This document shows, one piece after another, positions 18,642 to 26,703 of a DNA stretch of 64,000 nt. Origin of the DNA: Lentisalinibacter salinarum (lineage in GTDB: Bacteria; Pseudomonadota; Gammaproteobacteria; Steroidobacterales; Woeseiaceae); assembly GCF_040706555.1 (NCBI RefSeq), contig NZ_JAPDRH010000002.1:1054001-1118000 (forward strand), written 5' to 3'. A program made the translations under genes and the position numbers. The notes under the pieces were generated by a model that was given only the letters and a program-made list of their open reading frames with translations, made no database searches and was not told where the DNA came from. Position 1 is the stretch's first letter, and every line of letters starts with the position of its first letter.

Positions 18642-19373
18642 TCAGGGCGCGATCCAGTCTCCCGCCCAGCCCCGGCCGCAATCATGACCGCGGTCGGCGC
18701 CTCGGTCATCGCCTCGGTCATCGCCTCGGTCATCGCCTCGGTCATCGCCTCGGTCAGCGCCTCGGTCGTCGCCAGGGTCCCGGCCACCGTTACCGGCATG
18801 GCCCACGCGTCGGAAGCGCGCGCGCCGATGCCCGTCGGCGGTGAGATGCAGCCAATCGATGAGCTCGATGTCTGCTGCCACGACGGCGAAGTTCACTCGC
18901 CCCGGCTCGGTCTCCCCGGGCTCGGGCCGCCTCTCGCGCAGCCCTTGCGGCAACGTGGAGCCGGCGGCCTCCAGCACGGCACCGGGCCCCGGCTCCACGA
19001 GGTAGCAGCGGCGGGAACCCACGGCGCTGGCCCGCCAGCGTTCGTCGGCCAGTGCGTCGTCGGCGTGCAGCGTGGCCCGCCCCTCGAGGCGCAGCTGGAC
19101 CTTGCGCCCCGGGTCGTACAGCAGCCAGCTCACCGGCGCATCGTCCCCGATCTGCCGGACCTTCGCCGAACGGGCGTCGGTGTGGCAGAGCACCCGGCCG
19201 GCCTTCCGGTCGGCGGCCCGCAGCACCACGGTCCGCAGCCGGGGCCCGCCATCCTCGACGGTGCCCAGCACGGCGGTATGGAACGGACTGCGGGCGGAGC
19301 CGGCCCCCTCCTCCAGGTAACCCCAGCATCGCTGCAGCAAGCCCTCCAAATGGTCCGGTCGGTCGGTTTCCAT
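18642..19373 (-). CDS. pyridoxamine 5'-phosphate oxidase-family (flavin-binding) protein with DDRG repeat tail
   Basis: 243-residue protein whose first ~185 residues match the split-barrel FMN-binding family (Alr4036-like): LRTVVLRAADR, RVLCHTDARSAKVRQIG, WLLYDPGRKVQLRLEGRA and VNFAVVAADIELIDWLHL. The start at 19373 follows GGGGG by 6 bp; an in-frame upstream Met has no ribosome site. The C-terminus is unusual: about 35 residues of tandem Asp-Asp-Arg-Gly units encoded by a 12-bp repeat at 18699-18770, then WAGDWIAP. The enzyme core looks intact; true PdxH function is not assumed. The repeat probably varies in copy number without frameshift, since each unit is four codons. Confidence 0.85.
   Translation of the reverse strand: METDRPDHLEGLLQRCWGYLEEGAGSARSPFHTAVLGTVEDGGPRLRTVVLRAADRKAGRVLCHTDARSAKVRQIGDDAPVSWLLYDPGRKVQLRLEGRATLHADDALADERWRASAVGSRRCYLVEPGPGAVLEAAGSTLPQGLRERRPEPGETEPGRVNFAVVAADIELIDWLHLTADGHRRARFRRVGHAGNGGRDPGDDRGADRGDDRGDDRGDDRGDDRGADRGHDCGRGWAGDWIAP
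18699..18770. repeat. 12-bp tandem repeat (six units) coding a DDRG tail
   Basis: Unit GCCTCGGTCATC on the plus strand: four identical copies from 18699 to 18746, followed by two variants ending CAGC and CGTC. On the minus strand it encodes Asp-Asp-Arg-Gly units in the C-terminus of the flavin-binding protein, so unit gain or loss keeps the frame. Confidence 0.95.
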
Positions 19374-19460
19374 GCGCGTCCCCCGTGGGTGTGCCGACGC
19401 AGGGATACCGGTCCCGTGCCGCCGCTGCAAGGCCCCACACGCCGCGCTACACTATGGAGG

Positions 19461-19880
19461 ATGCGACTAGAGGGCAGAAAATCGCTGCGCGCGACCGGCC
19501 GGCTCCGCCGCGCCGCTGCCGGGCTCTGCGTGCTGCTCGCCCTGGCGCTGGCACCCGAGGCGCACGCCTTTCGCTGCGGCAACAAGCTGGTGAGCGAGGG
19601 TATGCACATCACGAAGGTGCTCGACATGTGCGGAGAGCCCGATTACGAGCAGACACGCACCGTCCTGCGCCGCAATGTCTTCATCGGCAAGACCACGCGC
19701 GCGCCGGACTCGGGTGTGATCCGGCGGCACATCTACGGCTGGGGAACACCGCCCTGGGTGGAAGTCGAGATAAGGGAGCTCACCTGGAACCTGGGGCCGA
19801 ACAAGTTCATGCGGCGGGTGCGTTTCGAAGACGGTATCGTCACCGAGATCGAGACGCTGGAGCGCGGATACCTGGAATAG
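19461..19880 (+). CDS. DUF2845 domain-containing secreted protein
   Basis: 139 residues with a signal peptide (hydrophobic AAAGLCVLLALALA, cleavage after EAHA), so probably periplasmic. The mature part begins FRCGNKLVSEGMH and has LDMCGEPDYEQ, the two-cysteine pattern of DUF2845, whose function is unknown. The ATG at 19461 is directly behind GGAGG with almost no spacing; no better start is visible before the signal peptide, so translation may be weak or start elsewhere. Followed after 96 bp by the bactofilin on the same strand. Confidence 0.82.
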   Translation: MRLEGRKSLRATGRLRRAAAGLCVLLALALAPEAHAFRCGNKLVSEGMHITKVLDMCGEPDYEQTRTVLRRNVFIGKTTRAPDSGVIRRHIYGWGTPPWVEVEIRELTWNLGPNKFMRRVRFEDGIVTEIETLERGYLE

Positions 19881-19976
19881 CGCCCGCTTTTTCGGGGCCA
19901 ATTGCCAACTGTGTCACGAATTCCCCGGACGGGAAGCTCTAACATAATTCCGAATCCTCACCCCCGGGGCGACGAC

Positions 19977-20405
19977 ATGAGCGACAGGAAATTCCGCCGG
20001 CTACTCGACCGCAGCAGCGGCCCGGCCACGCTGATCGGCAAAGGCTGCCGCGTGCAGGGCGAGCTCTCCGGCAAGGGCGACTTCGTGATCTGCGGCGAAG
20101 TGGAAGGCGACTGCAGTCTCGACGGCACCGTCACCGTGGCGCCGGGCGGACGCTGGACCGGCGTGCTGCAGGCCCGCAACGTCGTGCTGGCCGGGGAGAT
20201 CGAAGGCGAGGTGATCGCCCGCGGCAGGCTGGAAATCGCGCCCAGCGCGAGGATCAAGGGTACCGTCACCGGCGAGGCGATCGCGGTCGCCGAAGGGGCC
20301 GTGGTGGACGGCGCCATCCGCACGACCGGGCCGCGGGAGCCGGAGACCTTCGTCGAGAAGCGGGCGCAGCAGGACGACGACGAAGCCCTGACCGGCACCG
20401 GCTGA
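19977..20405 (+). CDS. bactofilin (polymer-forming cytoskeletal protein)
   Basis: 142-residue protein with the bactofilin (DUF583) beta-helix: TLIGKGCRVQGELSGKGDFVICGEVEGD opens the repeat (residues 18-45), followed by VVLAGEIEGEVIARGRLEIAP and GTVTGEAIAVAEGAVVDG. These polymerise into filaments used in cell shape, stalk or polar organisation. The start at 19977 drops a longer frame with no leader character. No peptidase M23 partner, which often accompanies bactofilins, is adjacent. It converges with the response regulator (7 bp between stops), with ACCGGC/GCCGGT arms around the stop codon. Confidence 0.92.
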   Translation: MSDRKFRRLLDRSSGPATLIGKGCRVQGELSGKGDFVICGEVEGDCSLDGTVTVAPGGRWTGVLQARNVVLAGEIEGEVIARGRLEIAPSARIKGTVTGEAIAVAEGAVVDGAIRTTGPREPETFVEKRAQQDDDEALTGTG

Positions 20406-20412
20406 GCGCCGG

Positions 20413-21744
20413 TCAGTCCGGCAGTATCTCCACCCGGATGCGGTTGTTCACCGCAGCCACCCGGTTCCACTCTCCCGCGCGCAGCGCATCGGTCACCGGC
20501 GGATAGGCCAGCACCGGCTCGGTGTTGCCGGCGGTGCCGGTCTCGACCCGGATGCGGCCGTCGTAACGGGTGTCGACGGTGCCGAGGAAGTTGGCGAACG
20601 CCACCGACTGGCGCAAGCCGCGGGTGACGGCCTCCTCGGCCGACAGGCCCAGCCGGTCGCAGCCGGTCAGCGGCAGATCCGCCGGCGCCACCTCGTAGTC
20701 GTCGCCGCCAGTCTCCAGCAGGCAGAAGTCGCCCACGTGGGAGACGACGCGGACCCGGCCGACGAATCCCATGGCGTCCAGCCGATCCAGCAGCTCCTCC
20801 AGCACCAGGCGCTGCTCTTCGCCGAAGGCGAGTTCCGTCCAGGCGTAGCGGCCATTCTGGTTCACCGCCCACTGCACCGCCTCCAGCGCCTGATCCAGGG
20901 CGCTGGCATAGCCGGCGCGGGTCTGGCTCATGCGCTCCTCGATGGCCACGGTGCCATCGGCCACGAGGGCCTGGCGGTTGCGGAGCTGCTCCAGCAGCTG
21001 TTCGGAGCGCTCTCGCTCCGCCTGCCACTGGCGCTCGGCCTTGATGTAGAGCCAGCCGAACGCGAGCGCCGCCACCGTCAGCACGGCCACGGCCGCGAGC
21101 GCCACCCGGGGCAGCGTGCCGCCGGACGCGGCCGCCTCGTCGCCGCCGGGGTCCCGGCGGCTGCCGATCTCGTCGGCCACCCGTGCGGCGATGGACTCGT
21201 AGCTGTCGATGAGGTCTCGGCGGATGATCGAGCGCTGCTGTTCGAACAGGTCCTGGATCATCTCCCGCAGGCCGACGTCCAGCCCCGAGAGCGCCTGCAG
21301 GTCGGCCACGGTGTCGCCGCTGGACCGGGCGATGCCTGTCCGACCGCCGTCGGGGGCGGCCTCCGCGCTCGATTCGATGAGACGCAGCGACTCGAGCACC
21401 TTCGAGACCTCGACCGGCGCCACCTGTTTCGGCAGCACGCCCACCGCGCCGAGGGCGCGCGCCTGACCCACGTACAGTTCGCCCTCCTGGGAGGTGTACA
21501 TCATGATCGGGATGGTGGCGGTGTCGGGGTTGTCCTTGATCGCCCGCACCGCCTCGAAGCCGTCCATGCCCGGCATCATGTGATCCATGAAGATCACGTC
21601 GGGGCGGTGATCGGCGAGGTATTCCAGAGCTTCTTCGGCCGATTCGGCCGTGGCCACCTCGAGGTCGTGGCGCTCGAGCAGACGACGCAGCACCACCCGC
21701 GCCGAGTGCGAATCGTCAACGATCAGTGCGCACTTCTTCTCCAT
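20413..21744 (-). CDS. membrane-bound response regulator: receiver domain, TM helix, OmpA/MotB-like C-terminus
   Basis: 443 residues. The N-terminus is a full receiver domain: acidic pair Asp10-Asp11, phosphoacceptor Asp54 in IFMDHMMPGMDGF, Thr in MMYTSQE and Lys in VLPKQ. Then an alpha-helical linker, one transmembrane helix (about 215-235, RVALAAVAVLTVAALAFGWLY), a coiled coil and a C-terminal region ending NNRIRVEILPD with a divergent OmpA/MotB look (VRVVSHVGDF where GHTD is usual). A cytoplasmic receiver joined to a periplasmic domain is a rare layout for a response regulator. Start at 21744 preferred over an upstream frame lacking conservation. Divergent from a GGDEF/EAL protein; partner kinase not in window. 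Confidence 0.82.
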   Translation of the reverse strand: MEKKCALIVDDSHSARVVLRRLLERHDLEVATAESAEEALEYLADHRPDVIFMDHMMPGMDGFEAVRAIKDNPDTATIPIMMYTSQEGELYVGQARALGAVGVLPKQVAPVEVSKVLESLRLIESSAEAAPDGGRTGIARSSGDTVADLQALSGLDVGLREMIQDLFEQQRSIIRRDLIDSYESIAARVADEIGSRRDPGGDEAAASGGTLPRVALAAVAVLTVAALAFGWLYIKAERQWQAERERSEQLLEQLRNRQALVADGTVAIEERMSQTRAGYASALDQALEAVQWAVNQNGRYAWTELAFGEEQRLVLEELLDRLDAMGFVGRVRVVSHVGDFCLLETGGDDYEVAPADLPLTGCDRLGLSAEEAVTRGLRQSVAFANFLGTVDTRYDGRIRVETGTAGNTEPVLAYPPVTDALRAGEWNRVAAVNNRIRVEILPD

Positions 21745-22057
21745 CCCCAGTCCGTCCAGGCCGCTCCTGCCACGCAACCTCCCCGCGGATGGCGCCATTC
21801 TACACGCGGCGGGCGGCCCGCACCGGACTGAAGCCGCATTCGGGCTACGGACGCCGGGGCGGGCCGTGACACTCGCCGCTCGCGCCCCGGCTGGGGTAGA
21901 CTCTGGGCGCGAGGGAGTAGCGAAAAACTTCCCGAAGAAGAACAATAAAGAAAAACGGAGGAGTGGCCATGCTGGAGCCCGTCACGGGTCATCGCGGGCA
22001 TACCGCGGCGAGCAGGACCGCGAGGTCCGGGTCGGCCTGACGGCCACCGGCTCCGCT
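21745..22057. promoter_or_regulatory. 313-bp divergent intergenic region with a possible leader ORF
   Basis: Region between the receiver-TM gene (minus) and the GGDEF/EAL gene (plus). It has an A-rich patch at 21920-21957 and, at 21969-22040, a 23-codon ORF with a good ribosome site. No hairpin terminator or repeat was seen. Promoters for both genes must lie here. Confidence 0.5.
21969..22040 (+). CDS. putative 23-residue leader ORF upstream of the GGDEF/EAL gene
   Basis: ATG at 21969 with GGAGGAG just upstream, ending at a TGA at 22040, 17 bp before the GGDEF/EAL start. The ribosome site is much stronger than the one before the larger gene. The peptide is polar (MLEPVTGHRG then Ala, Arg, Ser). 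It may set translation of the downstream gene by coupling, or be chance; conservation is unknown. Confidence 0.3.
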   Translation: MLEPVTGHRGHTAASRTARSGSA

Positions 22058-24523
22058 ATGTGGCGGAAACTGCTACCAAAATATGTGGCGACGGCAATTG
22101 CGCTGTCGGTGGCCATCGTATGCACGGTGGCCGGCCTCCTCGTGGTCAACTACACCCACCTCGCCGGCGAACTCAGCGAGGCAGGCGTCGCGCAGAAAGA
22201 GGAGCTGCTGACCCGCCAGTTCGAGGCCCGTGTGCTCGAATCGGTCGCGGCACTGGAGCGCGAAGTGGACGCGCCGCTCGCCGGCGGCGACGAGACCGCC
22301 GTGCAGGCGGTGCTCGACGAAGCGCTGGCGGATCTGGACATGCTGCGCGGCCTCGCGATCGTGGATTCCGAGAACCGCCCGGTGGTCAGCGCCGGCGCGC
22401 CCATCGCACCGGATGCCGCCGTGCTGGCGCTGGGCGCACCGTACTGGGGAGAAGACACGGTCGTCGCCGTGCGGCCCATCCGCGCGGACGGCGAGACCAT
22501 CGGCGAGCTGCAGGCCGAGTTCGCCCAGACCGAGGTGGTCGAGGGCATCGCGGGATTCCGCGAGCGGCTGGAATCGGTCACCCGGGAACACCGCAACCGC
22601 GCTTTCGCCCGGCTGCTCGCATTCACCCTGCTGATACTGCTGGCCTGCGCCGCGGTCGCGTGGTTCACGGCGCGGCGGCTCGTGCTGCCGATCCAGGACC
22701 TGATCCGCCAGGCCCGGGACGTCAGCAGCGGCCACTACGGCGAACGCATGGCGGTGGAGCGGACCGATGAACTCGGCGACCTCGCAACGGCGTTCAACGA
22801 CATGCGGGAGACGCTGCGCGACACCACCATCTCCCGCGACTATCTCGACCGCATCCTGAACAGCATGAACGACGGCGTGATCGTCTGCGATCCCGACGGC
22901 CGGATCGCGCGGGTGAACACGGCCATCGGCCGCCTGCTCGGCTACCGCTCGGAGGAACTCGTGGGCCTGCCGGTCACCGACCTGGTGGCGCCGGAGTACC
23001 GGCGCAAATTCCGTTCCGAGCCGGAAGGCGGCGCGCCGAGCGAATCGGTGCTCGTCACCCGCGGCGGGCAGCACGTGCCGGTGTCCTGGACCGGCTCGGC
23101 GCTGCGCGGCGACGACAGCGGGGCGGACGGGCGCATCTTCGCCGTGCAGAACATCACCGAGCGCAAGCGTGCCGAGCAACGCATCCGCTATCTCGCCCGC
23201 ATCGACGCCCTGACCAAGGTGCCGAATCGCATGCAGTTCCAGCACTTGCTGCAGCGGGCCATCGCCAGGGCACGCCGCGAGCGCCGCTGTCTGGCGCTGC
23301 TCTACATCGACGCCGATCACTTCAAGGACATCAACGACACCTTCGGCCACCTGGCCGGCGATACCACACTGGAGACGATGACCGAGCGGCTGATCCGCGA
23401 GCTGCCCGAGAAGACCGTGATCGGACGGCTCGCAGGCGACGAGTTCGCCGTCGTCCTGGAGCACATCCGCGACGAGGAGCACGCCGAGGGAGAAGTCTCG
23501 GAGGTGGCCGGCCGCCTGCTCGCCGCCCTCGCCGAGCCCTTCCACGTGCAGTCCAACGAAGTCTTCATGACGGCCAGCATCGGCGTGGCCTTCTACCCGG
23601 AGGACGCGGGCAACGTGATCGACCTCATCCGCAATGCGGATGCGGCGCTGTACCACGCGAAGAAGGCCGGCGGGAACAGCCACCGCTTCTACCGGCCCGA
23701 GATGAACGAGGCCGCGGTGGAGCGGCTGATGCTGAAGAGCCGGCTGCGCCGCGCCTACGAGCGCGACGAGCTGCTGCTGAACTATCAGCCGAAGTACAAC
23801 CTGCGCGACGGCAGCGTCATCGGCGCCGAGGCCCTCGTGCGCTGGGAACTGCCGGATCGGGGCCTGATCCTGCCCTCCGAGTTCATCCCGCTGGCCGAGG
23901 AGAGCAACCTGATCGTGGAACTCGGCGAGTGGGTGCTGGAACGGGTCTGCTCGGACTATCGCCGCTGGCAGGAGACGCTGCCGCTGCCCGGGCGGGTAGC
24001 GGTCAACCTCTCGCTGAAGCAGCTGCGGCAGGCCAATTTCCTGCAGCGGGTCGACCAGATCGTGCGCCGCCACGGTGTCTCCCCCACCTGCCTGGAGCTG
24101 GAGATCACCGAGACCACGCTGATGGAAGACACGCAGCGCACGATCCGCATGCTGGACGACCTCTACGCCATGGGCCTGCATCTCGCCATCGACGACTTCG
24201 GCACCGGCTACTCCTCGCTGAGCGCGTTGCAGCAGTTCCCCATCAGCACGCTGAAGATCGACAAGTCGTTCGTGCGCGATGCCGCCGTGGATCCCGACGA
24301 CGCCACGATCGTGGCGACGATCATCGAGATGGGCCGCAGCCTGAAGATGGACGTGGTGGCCGAGGGCGTGGAGACCGAGGAGCAGCTCGCGTTCCTGCAG
24401 ACTCTGGATTGCACCTACGTGCAGGGCCTGCTGTTCGGCGAGCCGATGAGTGGCGACGACTACCTCGCGCTGCTGATCGCGCAGCAGGACGGCACGGACA
24501 CCCATCGGGCACTGTTCGCCTGA
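22058..24523 (+). CDS. membrane diguanylate cyclase/phosphodiesterase (HAMP-PAS-GGDEF-EAL)
   Basis: 821-residue inner-membrane c-di-GMP enzyme. Order: TM helix (about 10-32), periplasmic sensor (about 33-185), second TM, HAMP (about 205-260), PAS (about 270-375), GGDEF (about 385-545) and EAL (about 560-810). The cyclase signature reads AGDEF at about 460 rather than GGDEF; the first Gly-to-Ala change is found in some active enzymes but may weaken synthesis. The EAL motif is intact (GAEALVRW) with IDDFGTGYSSL and DKSFV, so phosphodiesterase activity is likely. Divergent from a receiver-TM protein. Start at 22058 has a weak ribosome site. Confidence 0.92.
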   Translation: MWRKLLPKYVATAIALSVAIVCTVAGLLVVNYTHLAGELSEAGVAQKEELLTRQFEARVLESVAALEREVDAPLAGGDETAVQAVLDEALADLDMLRGLAIVDSENRPVVSAGAPIAPDAAVLALGAPYWGEDTVVAVRPIRADGETIGELQAEFAQTEVVEGIAGFRERLESVTREHRNRAFARLLAFTLLILLACAAVAWFTARRLVLPIQDLIRQARDVSSGHYGERMAVERTDELGDLATAFNDMRETLRDTTISRDYLDRILNSMNDGVIVCDPDGRIARVNTAIGRLLGYRSEELVGLPVTDLVAPEYRRKFRSEPEGGAPSESVLVTRGGQHVPVSWTGSALRGDDSGADGRIFAVQNITERKRAEQRIRYLARIDALTKVPNRMQFQHLLQRAIARARRERRCLALLYIDADHFKDINDTFGHLAGDTTLETMTERLIRELPEKTVIGRLAGDEFAVVLEHIRDEEHAEGEVSEVAGRLLAALAEPFHVQSNEVFMTASIGVAFYPEDAGNVIDLIRNADAALYHAKKAGGNSHRFYRPEMNEAAVERLMLKSRLRRAYERDELLLNYQPKYNLRDGSVIGAEALVRWELPDRGLILPSEFIPLAEESNLIVELGEWVLERVCSDYRRWQETLPLPGRVAVNLSLKQLRQANFLQRVDQIVRRHGVSPTCLELEITETTLMEDTQRTIRMLDDLYAMGLHLAIDDFGTGYSSLSALQQFPISTLKIDKSFVRDAAVDPDDATIVATIIEMGRSLKMDVVAEGVETEEQLAFLQTLDCTYVQGLLFGEPMSGDDYLALLIAQQDGTDTHRALFA

Positions 24524-24673
24524 AGCCAGAAATTCTGCAATTACATCAGGGAGTTGAGCTTCGACTTCACGTCGACGGGGCATTGATGATTAAATGACGG
24601 CCTTGTCCGCGGCGCCCTCCGACCGCCGCCGCGCCGCAACGAAACTACGTCAATCCGGAGGATCAGGCTCATC

Positions 24674-25036
24674 ATGAAAAGCTTCACACTCGCCGTCGTT
24701 CTCGGTCTCGCGGGCTTCGCTGTCGCCGCGCAGGCGGAATGCGTGTACCCCGAGCAGAACGTGGAGATGCCGGACGGCACGACGGCCACGAAGGAAGAGA
24801 TGATCGCCGCGCAGAAAGCCGTGAAGGTCTACATGGCGGACATGGAAACCTACCTCGCCTGTCTCAAGGAAGAGCATGCCGCCGCGGCCGCCGAGGCCGG
24901 CGACGTAGACGAGGAAGTCGCCGCCAAGCGCGAGGCGATGTTCACCAAGCGCCACGATGCCGCGGTGGACCAGATGCACCTGGTGGGCGCCCGCTTCAAC
25001 GAGCAGGTCCGCGCCTACAAGGGCCAGAGCGAGTAG
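24674..25036 (+). CDS. small secreted hypothetical protein
   Basis: 120 residues with a signal peptide (MKSFTLAVVLGLAGFAVAAQA), so probably periplasmic. The mature part is strongly alpha-helical and charged, with two cysteines (ECVYP, LACLKEE) that could pair. A GGAGG site stands upstream of the ATG. No family recognised with confidence. It stands alone: 150 bp from the GGDEF/EAL gene and convergent with the psp operon. Confidence 0.75.
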   Translation: MKSFTLAVVLGLAGFAVAAQAECVYPEQNVEMPDGTTATKEEMIAAQKAVKVYMADMETYLACLKEEHAAAAAEAGDVDEEVAAKREAMFTKRHDAAVDQMHLVGARFNEQVRAYKGQSE

Positions 25037-25085
25037 AGACACCGACCGGCCCGGCCGGCCGTGGCGACAGGCGGCCGCGGCCGGC

Positions 25086-25550
25086 TCACCAGCGGTACTT
25101 GTCGAAATTCTCGGGATTCGCCCAGTTCTCGGGCGAGTTCCATTCCCGCTCCCGGTTGAAGCTGTCGCGGTCGTAGAGATACGCACCGCCGTCCGCGTCG
25201 GGGCTCGGGTGGCGCTCGAATCCGAGGGCGAGCATCCGGCGGGGCTCGAAGCGCCGGGCGGCCTCGCCGGCCACCAGCAGACGCCGGGTGTGCAGATCGC
25301 GCAGGCGCCCCAGCAACGTCTCGTCCGCGGCCGCTAGCTCGAGCACGAGCCCCAGGTCGTAGACGCCCAGGCCGTCCAGATCGGCAACACCCGCGTCGGC
25401 AGGCAGGCTGTCGCAGTCCCGTCCGGCCAGCGCGTGGGCCCCGATCACCAGCAGGGATGCGGTCTCCGGCAGGGCCTCCAGCTCACCGGCCACCGTCAGC
25501 GGCGCGTCGTCCGCGCCGCCGGCCTGCCCGTGGGACGGCTCCCCGCTCAT
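25086..25550 (-). CDS. conserved hypothetical protein, possibly DUF6231-like, last gene of psp run
   Basis: 154 residues, cytoplasmic by appearance (no TM). The pattern LGVYDLGLVLE resembles DUF6231 proteins of Gammaproteobacteria, a tentative match from memory. It ends with an aromatic/Asn-rich tail (NWANPENFDKYRW). The start is 4 bp after the stop of the second PspB-like gene, so it is probably co-transcribed with the psp operon. Function unknown. Confidence 0.7.
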   Translation of the reverse strand: MSGEPSHGQAGGADDAPLTVAGELEALPETASLLVIGAHALAGRDCDSLPADAGVADLDGLGVYDLGLVLELAAADETLLGRLRDLHTRRLLVAGEAARRFEPRRMLALGFERHPSPDADGGAYLYDRDSFNREREWNSPENWANPENFDKYRW

Positions 25551-25554
25551 GCCC

Positions 25555-25782
25555 TCAGAGCCGGTTGATCTCGCGGCGGAGGCCTTCCTGGGGATCGGTC
25601 ACGATGCGCTCCAGCACCCTCACACGCTCCTCCAGTTCCCGGAGTCGTGCGAGCGTGGCTTCCCACTCCTCGTCCCGCTTCGGGTCCTCTTCCCGCCGGT
25701 GATGGCGGAGGTACTCCTTCGCGATGCCCGCCAGCAGCACTATCGCGACCAGAGCAATGACGAAGATATGGGCAGAACTCAT
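25555..25782 (-). CDS. second PspB-like membrane protein
   Basis: 75 residues: N-terminal TM helix (about 6-22), basic turn, then a coiled coil ending LEERVRVLERIVTDPQEGL. Length and layout equal the pspB product at 26476 (also 75 residues, ending LNALETILDDEVPDW), so I read it as a duplicated PspB. Its ATG overlaps the upstream pspC-like stop by 4 bp. It likely sits in the inner membrane with the PspC-like partner. Confidence 0.7.
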   Translation of the reverse strand: MSSAHIFVIALVAIVLLAGIAKEYLRHHRREEDPKRDEEWEATLARLRELEERVRVLERIVTDPQEGLRREINRL

Positions 25783-26192
25783 CGGTCAATACCTCCCGGT
25801 CCGCGGCGCGCCTCCAGTTCCCGGAACTCCCGGTCCAGGTCGAAGCGCGGCGAGGTGACGTAGCGCTCCATGCGGGCGAGGCGGCTGTCCAGCCGCTGGA
25901 AGCGGCGGCGTATCTCCGCCATGGTCGCCTGGGGTGACGAGCGCAGCGCCCGGCGGAAATCCGGATCCTCGCGCGGCGCTTCCGGCGCCATGGACCGGTA
26001 GGGTATCAGCAGTGCGATGCCGAAGTAGATCAGCAGCGTCATCGGCGCCGATATGAAGAACGCGACGACGGCGAGGATGCGCGTGACTTTCAGGTCGAAA
26101 CCGAAGTAGTCCGCGATACCCGCGCATACGCCGAAGATCATGCCGCGCTCGCGGTCGCGGAAGAAGCGTCTCTCCTGGATTCTCTCACTCAC
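25779..26192 (-). CDS. second PspC-domain membrane protein
   Basis: 137 residues with the PspC signature RERGMIFGVCAGIADYFGFDLKVTR and two hydrophobic segments (about 38-75), then a long charged C-terminal helix that may form a coiled coil. PspC proteins sense secretin or envelope stress and recruit PspA. It overlaps the first pspC stop by 4 bp. Compared with the first copy the soluble tail is longer. The second copy suggests two related sensor modules. Confidence 0.88.
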   Translation of the reverse strand: MSERIQERRFFRDRERGMIFGVCAGIADYFGFDLKVTRILAVVAFFISAPMTLLIYFGIALLIPYRSMAPEAPREDPDFRRALRSSPQATMAEIRRRFQRLDSRLARMERYVTSPRFDLDREFRELEARRGPGGIDR

Positions 26193-26479
26193 AGACGGTC
26201 TCCCATGCTCGTGCCGCGACGCCAGAACTCACGTTCGCGGTGATGATCGCGCACGCTCAGCGGCCGGTCGCGCAGCAGCAGGGCGGCCACCAGGTAGGTG
26301 AGCCCGACCGGCACCGGCGCGACCAGCAGGGCGACCAGCGCCACCCCGCGTACGAGCAGAATGTTGACGTCGAAGTAATCGGCGATGCCGGCGCAGAGGC
26401 CTAGTATCAGGCCGTTCTCCCGGTCCCGATAGAGTCGCCGCAGGCGGCCGCCGAGCTCGTGGAACGGGTTCTGGTTCAT
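26189..26479 (-). CDS. pspC: phage shock protein PspC
   Basis: 96-residue inner-membrane protein with RENGLILGLCAGIADYFDVNIL and a second hydrophobic stretch (VALLVAPVPVGLTYLVAALLL). Its ATG overlaps the pspB stop (ATGA). Acts with PspB to relay envelope stress to PspA. A longer frame extends upstream but the overlap start gives a typical PspC length. Part of the run pspA-pspB-pspC-pspC'-pspB'. Confidence 0.9.
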   Translation of the reverse strand: MNQNPFHELGGRLRRLYRDRENGLILGLCAGIADYFDVNILLVRGVALVALLVAPVPVGLTYLVAALLLRDRPLSVRDHHREREFWRRGTSMGDRL

Positions 26480-26703
26480 GTCTTTCTCCTCCAGTCCGGC
26501 ACCTCGTCGTCCAGGATGGTCTCCAGCGCGTTCAGCCGGCTCTCCATGTTCTGCGACAGCGTCCAGATCTCCTCGAGCATCTCCTCTTCGGTGCCGGAGA
26601 GCTCGCGGGACTTTTTCCACTTCGTTACGTAGTGGAGGATGATCCACAGCGGCAGAACGATCGTGACGAAGAGGATTCCGAGTATGTACATCGTCTCGCC
26701 CAT
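26476..26703 (-). CDS. pspB: phage shock protein PspB
   Basis: 75-residue protein: TM helix (about 5-24) and a leucine-zipper-like tail with NMESRLNALETILDDEVPDW, the classic PspB ending. Starts directly after the pspA stop (TAA then ATG) and overlaps pspC. Expected in the inner membrane, freeing PspF from PspA together with PspC on stress. Confidence 0.9.
   Translation of the reverse strand: MGETMYILGILFVTIVLPLWIILHYVTKWKKSRELSGTEEEMLEEIWTLSQNMESRLNALETILDDEVPDWRRKT

Noticed and set aside
18699..18770. Tandem repeat as a CRISPR array
   Set aside because: Units are adjacent with no spacers and lie in a coding frame.
22073..24583. 836-codon minus-strand ORF under the GGDEF/EAL gene
   Set aside because: No recognisable domain; His/Gln/Arg-rich composition typical of an antisense shadow in high-GC DNA.
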